DNA from: Bacteroidales bacterium UBA755
GTDB lineage: Bacteria; Bacteroidota; Bacteroidia; Bacteroidales; UBA932
NCBI GenBank assembly: GCA_002297815.1
Contig: DBKH01000085.1
Span: 1-21,373 of the forward strand
DNA length: 21,373 nucleotides
Direction: 5' to 3'
Positions 14,257 through 21,358 of this stretch are shown here, piece by piece (within the stretch, counting starts at the first letter, position 1; every line of letters starts with the position of its first letter). The position numbers were made by a program, and so were the translations under genes. The notes under the pieces are model-generated. The model did no database searches, had not been told where the DNA came from, and saw nothing but the letters and a program-made list of their open reading frames with translations.

Positions 14257-16140
14257 TTACGCCTTCAGAGCACGCATCGCATTCAAAACAGCGAGCACAG
14301 TGACACCGACATCGGCAAAGACTGCCATCCACATCGTCGCGGCACCAAGAACGGCAAGGACGAGAACAAGAAGCTTTATGAATATGGCGAAGAAGGTGTT
14401 CTCCCTTGCTAGGCGAAGGGTCTTGCGGGCGATCTTCACACCAATGGCAATCTTGGACGGCTTGTCATCCATTAGGACAACATCAGCGGCCTCAATCGCG
14501 GCGTCGGCCCCTAGTCCCCCCATCGCTATTCCAAGATCGGCCCTGGCGAGCACAGGGGCATCATTTATGCCGTCTCCCACGAATGCGAGAGTCTTTCCGG
14601 CAGGTTTCTCTTTCAGAAGCCTCTCAAGTTCAGAGACTTTGTCCGCAGGCAGGAGTTCAGCCCGGAACTCATCGATACCGACAGCAGAGGCGACATATTC
14701 ACCGACCTCGCGCTTGTCTCCGGTCAGCATCACCGTCTTAGTCACGCCTTCCGCCTTCAACGCCTTGATCGCATCAGCAGAATCCGGCTTGATCCTGTCA
14801 GAGACCACAATGTGTCCAACATACTCACCATCAACACTCACATGAACTATTGTCCCGTTCTTCTCGCAAGGCTTCCACTGCGCTCCGACAGCGTCCATCA
14901 TCTTTGTGTTTCCGACACAGACGGTCTTCCCGTTCACCACCGCGCGCACGCCGTGACCGGCAATCTCCTCCACATTCTCGACAGAGCATCCGTCAGACTC
15001 ATTAGGGTAGGCGTGCTTCAACGAGACAGCAATCGGGTGGGTGGAATATCTTTCCACGTGAGCGGCAAGATGCAGAAGTTCCTTTTCGTCAATGCTTTCC
15101 GGGTGGACGGCTGTCACATCGAAGACTCCTTCGGTCAAGGTACCGGTCTTGTCGAAGACCACTGTTCCGACCTTTGCCAAGGCCTCAAGATAGTTCGAGC
15201 CTTTGATCAAGATTCCTTTTGAGGACGCTCCACCGATGCCTCCGAAGAAAGAAAGCGGAACTGAAATCACGAGGGCGCAAGGACATGAGACGATCAGGAA
15301 TGTCAACGCCCTGTAGAGCCAAGTCGCGAACGAGTCACCGGAATCACCGGACAGAGCAGGTGGAACAAAGGCAAGTACTAGGGCGGCAATCACAACCACT
15401 GGAGTGTAAATCTTTGCGAACCGTGAGATGAAACTCTCGCTCTTGGACTTGTTCTCGGAGGCGTTCTCAACAAGATCAAGTATCTTCGAGGCCGTGGACT
15501 CTCCGAACGCCTTAGTGACTTTAGCGCGGATGACTCCGGTGAGATTGACACATCCGGATATAATGTCATCGCCCTGAACTATGCTTCTTGGCACACTTTC
15601 TCCAGTCAAAGCCACTGTGCTAAGGCTCGATGCCCCCTCTAGAACAACTCCGTCCATCGGCACCTTCTCGCCAGGCTTGACAACTATTGTCTCTCCTATT
15701 TTCACTTCTTCTGGATTGACAGTCAGAATCTTTCCGTCACGTTCAACATTAGCCGTGTCCGGTCTGATGTCCATTAGTTTTGAAATCGACTTGCGGCTTC
15801 GCCCTTCAGCGATGTCCTCGAAAAGTTCTCCTACTTGAAAGAACAGCATCACGAACACGGCTTCCGGGAACTGGGCTTCGGCTCCGGGAAGGAATCCAAT
15901 GCAGAGAGCACCGATGGTGGCAATGCTCATCAGAAAGTCCTCATCGAAGAAATCGCCTTTGACGATCTTCTCTCCGGCCTCAAGAAGGGTGTCGTAACCA
16001 GCTATGAGATACGGTACTAAATAAACAAGGAGAAGCTGCCATACGCAGAGGTCCAGTTTCTTCTCCACTAAGACTGCCACTCCTAACAGGGCGGCTGAAA
16101 GAATGATTCTCGCGAATCTGATTTTGTTTTCCTTTTCCAT
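14257..16140 (-). CDS. heavy-metal P-type ATPase, PIB-2 (Zn/Cd/Pb export) type, 627 aa
   Basis: This is a metal-exporting P1B ATPase in the inner membrane. The membrane metal site is Cys286-Pro-Cys288 (SCPCALVIS). The phosphorylated residue is Asp330 in DKTGTLTEG, the nucleotide domain carries the class HP motif (YSTHPIAVSL), and the hinge GDGINDAP is at 522-529. The last span ends DVGVTVLAVLNAMRAL, whose Asp and NAM marks the zinc/cadmium/lead class rather than copper. There is no N-terminal HMA domain or Cys-rich tail, so at 627 aa it is a short form, as in many Bacteroidota. A Fur-family gene is divergent, 222 bases away, with candidate operators between. The 3' end has a good terminator. 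The likely role is zinc efflux under metal excess. Confidence 0.94.
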   Translation of the reverse strand: MEKENKIRFARIILSAALLGVAVLVEKKLDLCVWQLLLVYLVPYLIAGYDTLLEAGEKIVKGDFFDEDFLMSIATIGALCIGFLPGAEAQFPEAVFVMLFFQVGELFEDIAEGRSRKSISKLMDIRPDTANVERDGKILTVNPEEVKIGETIVVKPGEKVPMDGVVLEGASSLSTVALTGESVPRSIVQGDDIISGCVNLTGVIRAKVTKAFGESTASKILDLVENASENKSKSESFISRFAKIYTPVVVIAALVLAFVPPALSGDSGDSFATWLYRALTFLIVSCPCALVISVPLSFFGGIGGASSKGILIKGSNYLEALAKVGTVVFDKTGTLTEGVFDVTAVHPESIDEKELLHLAAHVERYSTHPIAVSLKHAYPNESDGCSVENVEEIAGHGVRAVVNGKTVCVGNTKMMDAVGAQWKPCEKNGTIVHVSVDGEYVGHIVVSDRIKPDSADAIKALKAEGVTKTVMLTGDKREVGEYVASAVGIDEFRAELLPADKVSELERLLKEKPAGKTLAFVGDGINDAPVLARADLGIAMGGLGADAAIEAADVVLMDDKPSKIAIGVKIARKTLRLARENTFFAIFIKLLVLVLAVLGAATMWMAVFADVGVTVLAVLNAMRALKA

Positions 16141-16170
16141 ATTCTTTCTTTGACTTTAATTTCAATGGTG

Positions 16171-16178
16171 CAAAGGTC
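16171..16178 (-). promoter_or_regulatory. imperfect -7 box of the P-type ATPase
   Basis: GACCTTTG on the minus strand differs from TAnnTTTG at the first base, 30 bases before the ATG. The -33 region expected near 16198 is occupied by the dyad at 16191-16205, which would suit repression. Confidence 0.35.
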
Positions 16179-16190
16179 GGAATTGATTTC

Positions 16191-16205
16191 TGCAACTTGG
16201 TTGCA
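16191..16205. promoter_or_regulatory. candidate operator dyad upstream of the ATPase
   Basis: TGCAAC-TTG-GTTGCA is a perfect 6-bp inverted repeat with a 3-base spacer. Viewed as 7-1-7 it has the geometry of a Fur-family box with one mismatched pair. It lies 51-65 bases before the ATPase start. Confidence 0.45.
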
Positions 16206-16227
16206 AAGTGAATTCGGAATTGAAAGC

Positions 16228-16281
16228 CGCTTCGACAGGCTCAGCGACCGGGAAGAACTGGTCGCTGAGCCTGTCGAAGCG
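16228..16281. repeat. perfect palindromic intergenic repeat
   Basis: The arms 16228-16249 and 16260-16281 are perfectly complementary over 22 bp with a 10-base loop. A further partial copy of the right arm (CTTGTCAAAGCGACC) follows at 16290-16304. The same motif, decayed, is at 2141-2220. It resembles REP/MITE-like elements scattered between bacterial genes. It could also form a strong bidirectional terminator-like structure between the two promoters, but no U-tract follows. Confidence 0.85.
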
Positions 16282-16336
16282 ACCATGAACTTGTCAAAGC
16301 GACCGAAAACCAAAATAATAAAACTAAAAAAATAAG

Positions 16337-16344
16337 TAAATTTG
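16337..16344 (+). promoter_or_regulatory. -7 box of the Fur-family regulator
   Basis: TAAATTTG ending 18 bases before ATG 16363. The in-frame TTG at 16342 lies within the box and is therefore not the start. Confidence 0.55.
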
Positions 16345-16361
16345 CATTTAAGAATATGCAA
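16342..16361. promoter_or_regulatory. candidate operator dyad at the Fur-family promoter
   Basis: TTGCAT-N8-ATGCAA, a 6-bp inverted repeat spanning the likely transcription start. It shares TTGCA half-sites with the dyad at 16191-16205, as an autoregulated operator would. Confidence 0.35.
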
Positions 16362-16362
16362 T

Positions 16363-16797
16363 ATGGCAAACATAGACCTTACAGAGCTGCTTGAGCGGCA
16401 CGACATCAAAGCCACAGCCAATAGGCTGATCGTGGCTGGGGCTCTCCTTACCGAGGAGCGGCCGCTGAGTCTGATGGAGCTGGAGGACAAGATCGGCACG
16501 ATCGACAAGTCGGGAATATTCAGAAGCCTCACATTGTTCAAGGAACATCATCTGGTCCATGCGATAGAGGATGGGGGCGACGGCACCCGCTACGAGCTCT
16601 GCCTGAGCCACGATGCCAAGCGCGACGAGGATGCGCACGTCCATTTCTTCTGCGAGAAATGCCACCGCACCTTCTGTCTTGAGGACATACACATCCCACC
16701 GGTGACACTTCCGGCGGGCTATACAGAAACCACAGCGAACTACCTTATTAAAGGAATATGTCCGCGATGCTCAGAGAATGGATATGGCGGACGGTAA
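16363..16797 (+). CDS. Fur family metal-responsive transcriptional regulator, 144 aa
   Basis: This is a Fur/Zur-type dimeric DNA-binding repressor. The winged helix spans about residues 5-80, with the recognition helix region around DKSGIFRSLTLFKEHHLV (48-65). The dimerisation domain carries the structural zinc site, Cys97-x2-Cys100 and Cys133-x2-Cys136. His92 and His94 (AHVHF) are the usual regulatory-metal ligands. The length is normal. The in-frame extension upstream is excluded by the promoter. It is divergent from the P-type ATPase and overlaps the EamA transporter gene by 20 bases, so it is probably the first gene of an operon. Which metal it senses is not determinable; its place beside a zinc-type exporter suggests zinc. 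The dyads at both promoters suggest control of itself and of the ATPase. Confidence 0.92.
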   Translation: MANIDLTELLERHDIKATANRLIVAGALLTEERPLSLMELEDKIGTIDKSGIFRSLTLFKEHHLVHAIEDGGDGTRYELCLSHDAKRDEDAHVHFFCEKCHRTFCLEDIHIPPVTLPAGYTETTANYLIKGICPRCSENGYGGR

Positions 16798-17704
16798 TCT
16801 GAAAGGACATCTTGCCCTGCTGGCAGCCTACACTATCTTCGGGGTCAACATCGTGCTGACCAAAGACATCTCCAACTCTGGCGTTGTCTCCCCTATCGCG
16901 CTGTTCACGCTGAGAGCGATCGGTGCGTCGGTCCTGTTCTGGCTGATCTCACTGTTCATGCCAAAGGAGAAAGTTCCGGCAAAAGATCTTGTACAGATCG
17001 CATTAGCATCCATATTCGGACTATTCATAACCCAATATACCTTCCTGAAAGGCATCACGATGGCCACGACCATCGATGCGTCGATCATAGGCACCCTCGG
17101 CCCGATCTTCACGATGTTCTTCGCATTCATATTCGTGAAAGAGCCGATCACAGCGAAGAAGGCTACCGGTGTAGGAATAAGTTTCATAGGGATCATATTC
17201 CTGATTCTCAATTCCGTACATAGTCACAATGGGATTGAAGCAACAAAGCCGATGGGTTTCATTCTGCTCTTTCTGAACAGCATCAGTTTCTCGTTGTACC
17301 TCGGAGCGTTCAGGCCGCTCATCCAGAAATATTCAGTGGTCACCTTCATGAAATGGATGTTCCTATTCTCCCTGTTGATGTCTCTGCCCCTCTCTGTAGG
17401 AGACTTGATCTCGACGGATTACTCCGCCATCAGACTGACGCAGATGCTTGAAATCGGTTTTCTGGTGTTTTTTGCCACGTTCGTTGCCTATTTCCTGATT
17501 CCTGTAGGGCAGAAAAGTGTCCGCCCGACAATCGTCGCGATGTACACTTACCTTCAGCCGATACTTGCGTGCATGCTCAGCGTCTTCGGAGGAATGGACA
17601 CGATGACATGGCAGAAAATCATCGCCATCATTATGGTTTTCAGCGGAGTGGCCGTCGTCAACCGAAGCCGCGCCGCGTCACACAATCAAAGTCACAAACA
17701 TTAA
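16778..17704 (+). CDS. DMT superfamily transporter, EamA type, 308 aa
   Basis: This is a ten-span EamA-family permease with two homologous five-span halves (about residues 8-145 and 160-298). Typical stretches are LLAAYTIFGVNIVLTK at the start of half one, TFLKGITMATTIDASIIGTLGPIFTMFFAFIF at its end, and the matching SVRPTIVAMYTYLQPILACMLSVFGG in half two. Family members export amino acids, metabolites or drugs; the substrate cannot be read here. It starts within the end of the Fur-family gene (20-base overlap; ATG 16784 is a second possible start), implying co-transcription and possible metal-linked control. The nitroreductase gene follows 6 bases after its stop. Confidence 0.9.
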   Translation: MDMADGNLKGHLALLAAYTIFGVNIVLTKDISNSGVVSPIALFTLRAIGASVLFWLISLFMPKEKVPAKDLVQIALASIFGLFITQYTFLKGITMATTIDASIIGTLGPIFTMFFAFIFVKEPITAKKATGVGISFIGIIFLILNSVHSHNGIEATKPMGFILLFLNSISFSLYLGAFRPLIQKYSVVTFMKWMFLFSLLMSLPLSVGDLISTDYSAIRLTQMLEIGFLVFFATFVAYFLIPVGQKSVRPTIVAMYTYLQPILACMLSVFGGMDTMTWQKIIAIIMVFSGVAVVNRSRAASHNQSHKH

Positions 17705-17710
17705 AACTCA

Positions 17711-18346
17711 ATGAATATGAAAAAGATCATCCTTGCTTTGGCAGCCGCAGCGCTGGCCACTTCCGCACTAGCTCAAGAAGTCATCAAGCTTCCGCAGCCT
17801 GACAAGAACGTGTCAATGACTCTCTATCAGGCCCTTCTGCAGAGAGCCTCTGTCCGTGAATATTCTGATGCTCAGATCAACGACGCGGCATTGTCGCAGC
17901 TCCTTTGGGCTGCCTGCGGAGTTAACCGTGAGGACGGAAGGCTGACTGTTCCATCAGCAATGAACACCCAAGAGGAAATCGTCTATGTCTGCCGCGCGGA
18001 CGGTGCTTGGCAGTTCAACGCCCAGAATAATACCTTGACCAGGGTTTCCGGAAAAGACATCCGCTCAGACCTGGCCGGTCGTCAGACATCAGTGGCCAAT
18101 GCTCCTATATTCCTCGTAATCGTCTGCGACCTGAACAAGTACAAGTTCCGTGATGAGAGAACCGCTATATTCGGAGCCATCGATGCCGGTTACGTCTCAC
18201 AGAACATCTGTCTCGCCTGCGAGGCTCTCGGACTGGCGACAGTTCCGCGCGGAAGTATGAATCACGAAGCCGTCAAGGCAAGCCTTGGCCTAAAGGACGG
18301 ACAGGAACTTTTGCTGAATCACCCAGTCGGATACGAGAAAAAGTAA
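17711..18346 (+). CDS. exported nitroreductase/SagB-like flavoprotein, 211 aa
   Basis: This is a nitroreductase-fold protein with a cleavable signal peptide. The N-terminus is basic, then a hydrophobic Ala-rich core, with cleavage expected after Ala21 (SALA|QEV). The FMN-binding start of the fold is Arg45-x-Ser47-x-Arg49 in QRASVREYSD, followed by LSQLLWAACGVNR and AGYVSQNICLACEALGLATVPRG, the family's dimer-interface helix and second flavin segment. Nitroreductases are usually cytoplasmic; members with signal peptides occur in Bacteroidota. FMN would need to be loaded before or after export. It may reduce nitro compounds or quinones in the periplasm; the substrate is unknown. It is the last gene of the Fur-EamA operon and is followed by a strong terminator. 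ATG 17717 is an alternative start. Confidence 0.88.
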   Translation: MNMKKIILALAAAALATSALAQEVIKLPQPDKNVSMTLYQALLQRASVREYSDAQINDAALSQLLWAACGVNREDGRLTVPSAMNTQEEIVYVCRADGAWQFNAQNNTLTRVSGKDIRSDLAGRQTSVANAPIFLVIVCDLNKYKFRDERTAIFGAIDAGYVSQNICLACEALGLATVPRGSMNHEAVKASLGLKDGQELLLNHPVGYEKK

Positions 18347-18401
18347 CCCGTCTTACTATTAGTTAAAAATGTTTTAAGTTTCTATTTATAAAACAAATAG
18401 T

Positions 18402-18432
18402 TCCCGTCATTGTTCAATGGCGGGACAATTTT
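18402..18432 (+). terminator. intrinsic terminator after the nitroreductase
   Basis: A 10-bp stem, TCCCGTCATT at 18402-18411 with AATGGCGGGA at 18416-18425 (one G-U pair), has a GTTC loop and is followed by CAATTTTAT. It closes the Fur-EamA-nitroreductase operon 56 bases after the stop. Confidence 0.85.
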
Positions 18433-18468
18433 ATATATCCAAAAATATAATATTTTACGTTTTTTTAC

Positions 18469-18476
18469 TACCTTAG
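18469..18476 (+). promoter_or_regulatory. possible -7 box of the lipid operon
   Basis: TACCTTAG matches TAnnTTTG at all but one position, 22 bases before ATG 18499, just after the terminator of the preceding operon. T-rich DNA (18455-18467) lies upstream. Confidence 0.4.
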
Positions 18477-18498
18477 CGGATTGTAAAGTAAAAGGACA

Positions 18499-19623
18499 AT
18501 GGCTATTACAACCAAGGAAGTGACAAACAGACAGGATCTGAGACGTTTCGTCCGGTTCCCGAATGATTTGTATGCAGACAATGAATATTACGTTCCTCAG
18601 ATTGAATCAATGGAAATAGACACCCTCACTCCAGGCAAAAACCGGGCCTTTGAGGTTTGCGAAGGTAAATATTGGCTGGCATACAACGAAGAAGGAAAAA
18701 TTGTCGGAAGGGTCGCAGGGATCATAAACTACAAGTACAACAAAAAGGTTGACAAGAAAATCTGTCGCTTCGGTTGGATAGACTTTGTTGAATCGCAGGA
18801 AGTTGTTCACGCCCTTATGGAAAACGTGAAGGAATTTGCCGGGGAAAAGGGAATGGAAGTCATCGAGGGTCCGGTAGGATTTCTTGAGTTCGACATCTCA
18901 GGAGTTCTTGTCGAAGGATTTGACCAGCTTCCCACTGCCTACGGAAAGTACAACGCTCCCTACTACGAGCCGATGCTCCTGGAAGAGGGTTTCACGAAAG
19001 AGACTGATTTCGTGGAATACAGGATCACGGTTCCGGACAATCTCGACCGTTATTTCCATTTCGCCGAGATGATCGGGGAACGTTACAATCTCAAAGAAGG
19101 CGACTATAGGAACAAAAACGAACTGCTTCACAAATATGCCGACGGGATATTCCGTGTGATGAACGAATGCTACTCCGTCCTGCACGGATTCTCAGAGCTC
19201 TCTCCCGCCCAGTGCGAGGATCTCAAGGACCAGTTCTTCCCGAACCTTAATCTGGACTATGTTTCCGTCATCGTTGACCAAAACGACAAGGTTGTCGGGT
19301 TCGGAATCACATTGCCATCCTTGTCAAAGGCTCTGCAGAAAGCGAAAGGGCACATGTTTCCGTTCGGGTTCATCCACATACTTTGGGCTCTTCATCACAA
19401 TGACACGATAGACGCATTGCTGATCGCGATATCCAACGAGTACAAGGACAAGGGTGTGAACGCGATGATCATCTCCAAAATCGGCAAGGGAATGCATAAG
19501 AACGGCATCAAATACGTCGAGAGTACCCGCGAACTGGAGGAAAACCACAATGTGCAGAACCTTTGGGGCAAATTCGAGCATCACCTTCACAAGAGGGCCA
19601 GAATCTACATCAAGAACATCTAA
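18499..19623 (+). CDS. GNAT-fold acyltransferase, bacterial ceramide synthase (bCerS)-like, 374 aa
   Basis: This soluble protein has two GNAT-like halves. The N-terminal half begins with RRFVRFPNDLYADNEYYVPQ (about 14-33), followed by KYWLAYNEEGKIVGRVAGIIN and EVIEGPVGFLEFDISGVLVEGFD. The C-terminal half has VSVIVDQNDKVVGFGI, then a helix-strand unit and the typical ending STRELEENHNVQNLWGKFEH. The start motif, length and layout resemble the GNAT family that contains the proteobacterial ceramide synthase bCerS, which N-acylates long-chain bases; many relatives are simply annotated as N-acetyltransferases. The residue evidence is family-level only. It heads an operon with a CDP-alcohol phosphotransferase (13 bases on) and a PlsC-like acyltransferase. 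The start is the only sensible ATG. I infer acylation of an amino lipid precursor with moderate confidence. Confidence 0.72.
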   Translation: MAITTKEVTNRQDLRRFVRFPNDLYADNEYYVPQIESMEIDTLTPGKNRAFEVCEGKYWLAYNEEGKIVGRVAGIINYKYNKKVDKKICRFGWIDFVESQEVVHALMENVKEFAGEKGMEVIEGPVGFLEFDISGVLVEGFDQLPTAYGKYNAPYYEPMLLEEGFTKETDFVEYRITVPDNLDRYFHFAEMIGERYNLKEGDYRNKNELLHKYADGIFRVMNECYSVLHGFSELSPAQCEDLKDQFFPNLNLDYVSVIVDQNDKVVGFGITLPSLSKALQKAKGHMFPFGFIHILWALHHNDTIDALLIAISNEYKDKGVNAMIISKIGKGMHKNGIKYVESTRELEENHNVQNLWGKFEHHLHKRARIYIKNI

Positions 19624-19636
19624 CACATAATTGAAT

Positions 19637-20344
19637 ATGGCAGACAAGAAAGCAGAAAGGATACAGACTTCCATCCTGAATGGAGTCGAGAAGAAGGCCC
19701 TTGTCTGGCTGGCCGAGAGGCAGCCGAAATGGGTCGTGTCAGACACACTCACGATAATTGGCTCACTAGGTGCTTTAATGATCGGTGCAGGCTACGTGCT
19801 TTGCAGCATTAACATCAATTTTCTATGGCTCAGTTGTTTAGGATTTGTCGTCAATTGGTACGGAGACTCTCTTGATGGAACTCTTGCAAGAGTAAGAAAG
19901 ACCCAACGACCTATTTATGGGTACTATCTTGACCACACAGTCGATTGCATCAACGAGGCATTCATGTTTGTCGGAGTCGGGTTATCTTGCCTTATGAGGT
20001 TGGACATAGCACTGATGATTTTTGTCCTCTATCTATGCCTTACGGTCAATGTCAGTGTCAACGCTCACCTAAAGAGCGAGTTCCGTCTTACATATGCGAA
20101 ACTGGGACCTACAGAATTCAGAGTCATAGCCATAATCCTGACATCTTTGTTCATCTTCATTGAACCACTCCGAAACTATTCAAAAACAGTTTGTCTCTTT
20201 GGCAATGAGATTGAACTCAAGTCACTTGACATTGCAGGTATTGTGATTCTGGTCGCACTTATCATCATCTACTTTGCCACCATCATCAAGGACGCACGCT
20301 GGTACGCAAAGATGGATCCGATGCCTAAAAGAGAAGACGACTGA
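19637..20344 (+). CDS. CDP-alcohol phosphatidyltransferase family protein, 235 aa
   Basis: This is a six-span membrane enzyme that transfers a phospho-group between a CDP-alcohol and a second alcohol, making phospholipid or phosphosphingolipid head groups. The catalytic motif is present at about 75-103: GDSLDGTLAR, nine residues, then GYYLDHTVD, with the four metal-binding Asp. The usual spacing is eight residues, so this belongs to a subfamily with one extra residue and the variant GYYLDH. Spans are at about residues 40-60, 63-75, 107-125, 126-140, 155-171 and 190-215. TTG 19631 is in frame; ATG 19637 is preferred. The stop overlaps the next ATG by one base. The gene is more AT-rich than the first gene of the operon. 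Donor and acceptor are unknown. Confidence 0.88.
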   Translation: MADKKAERIQTSILNGVEKKALVWLAERQPKWVVSDTLTIIGSLGALMIGAGYVLCSININFLWLSCLGFVVNWYGDSLDGTLARVRKTQRPIYGYYLDHTVDCINEAFMFVGVGLSCLMRLDIALMIFVLYLCLTVNVSVNAHLKSEFRLTYAKLGPTEFRVIAIILTSLFIFIEPLRNYSKTVCLFGNEIELKSLDIAGIVILVALIIIYFATIIKDARWYAKMDPMPKREDD

Positions 20345-21210
20345 TGCCGTTGCTTCCTGTCAGCCAAATTGAGCAATTAGCTCCAGTTTTCAAAGGTCGT
20401 TTCGGCAACGCTGCCGCTGAGGCTCTTAGAAGAGCACTCTCAATCCAACGATTGTCAGATCTTTATGATGTGATTGAGGAATATAAAGGGGCAGATTTCG
20501 CAGGAGTCCTTCTCGAAAAGCTGGGAGTTGACTATCAGTTGGGAGGAGCGAACAATCTTCTGAATCTCCCCGATGGACCTTTCATCACTGTAAGCAACCA
20601 TCCTTACGGAGGTCTGGACGGTGTAATTCTTATTGACCTTATGGGACATTTAAGACCTGGATTCAAGGTAATGGTAACAGAATTTCTAGCTCTAATTGAA
20701 TCCTTGAGGCCGAGTCTTATTGTTGTCAATCCAAAGAACAATCTTCACAGTGACATCACCGCTAAGAATATTCACGGAGTAAGAGAGGTGCTAGAAAGGC
20801 TAAAAGATGGTGAGCCTGTGGGATTCTTTCCTTCAGGTGCTGTTTCGGACTTAAAGCCAAAAGATAGGACTATATGTGACCGCGAGTGGCAACCGGCTGT
20901 CTTAAGATTGATCCAAAAAGCAAAAGTCCCGATTGTCCCCGTGCGTTTCTTTGATCATAATTCAATGTTTTTCTATCTACTTGGACTAATCGATTGGCGC
21001 ATAAGGGTACTTCGACTTCCAAGAGAACTAGTAAATAAAAAAGGGAAGAGAATAAGGGTTGGGGTAGGAAAAGTCATCGATGTTGAGACTCAACTCAAAT
21101 ACCCAAATATCAAGGAGTTCGGAGATTATTTACGAAATTCCGTTTATGGGATGACCATGCCAACAGATGTTGTTAGCTATAGGGAATATCTATCCAAAAT
21201 AAAAGAATAA
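20344..21210 (+). CDS. PlsC-like 1-acyl lipid acyltransferase, 288 aa
   Basis: This is a membrane-associated acyltransferase of the PlsC superfamily. The catalytic block is NHPYGGLDG (about 80-88), in the HPxGGxD form used by GlsA/OlsA-type O-acyltransferases rather than the plain HxxxxD of PlsC. Substrate-binding motif III appears as FFPSGAVSD (about 161-169), and motif IV as VPIVPVRFF. There is one weakly hydrophobic segment around FFYLLGLIDW and a basic C-terminal half. The relatives GlsA (Bacteroides glycine lipids) and OlsA (ornithine lipids) O-acylate a hydroxy-acyl amino lipid, so a similar last step is a reasonable inference. It is coupled to the previous gene by a one-base overlap. 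Codon use (more AGA, CTA, TTA) is noticeably AT-shifted relative to the GNAT gene. Confidence 0.85.
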   Translation: MPLLPVSQIEQLAPVFKGRFGNAAAEALRRALSIQRLSDLYDVIEEYKGADFAGVLLEKLGVDYQLGGANNLLNLPDGPFITVSNHPYGGLDGVILIDLMGHLRPGFKVMVTEFLALIESLRPSLIVVNPKNNLHSDITAKNIHGVREVLERLKDGEPVGFFPSGAVSDLKPKDRTICDREWQPAVLRLIQKAKVPIVPVRFFDHNSMFFYLLGLIDWRIRVLRLPRELVNKKGKRIRVGVGKVIDVETQLKYPNIKEFGDYLRNSVYGMTMPTDVVSYREYLSKIKE

Positions 21211-21266
21211 TCATAGTTTGAACCGCAATTTTAAGATTATAGTGTGATTCTTCAATGATTAATTTG

Positions 21267-21274
21267 TATCTTTG
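21267..21274 (+). promoter_or_regulatory. -7 box of the tRNA gene
   Basis: TATCTTTG, an exact match to TAnnTTTG, ending 11 bases before the mature 5' end of the tRNA. Confidence 0.6.
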
Positions 21275-21285
21275 CCAATCGAAAC

Positions 21286-21358
21286 GGGGTATTAGCTCAG
21301 CTGGTAGAGCGCAAGGTTCGCAATCTTGAGGTCAGGAGTTCGATCCTCCTATGCTCCA
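21286..21358 (+). tRNA. tRNA-Ala (anticodon CGC)
   Basis: A full cloverleaf can be folded: acceptor GGGGTAT with ATGCTCC, D-arm GCTC/GAGC, anticodon stem CAAGG/TCTTG with loop TTCGCAA, and T-arm AGGAG/CTCCT with loop TTCGATC. The anticodon CGC is at 21319-21321 and decodes GCG alanine. The G3-T70 wobble pair, the main alanine identity element, confirms the charge. The CCA end is not encoded after A73 (CAA follows). It is 73 bases long. Confidence 0.92.

Noticed and set aside
14171..14845. Plus-strand open frame opposite the P-type ATPase
   Set aside because: It is an antisense shadow, low-complexity in Ser/Ala/Thr, covering the well-conserved hinge region of the ATPase.
18499..21210. Direct assignment as the glycine lipid operon glsB-glsA
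   Set aside because: The acyltransferase fits a GlsA-like type, but the GNAT protein does not look like OlsB/GlsB, and a CDP-alcohol phosphotransferase is inserted between them.
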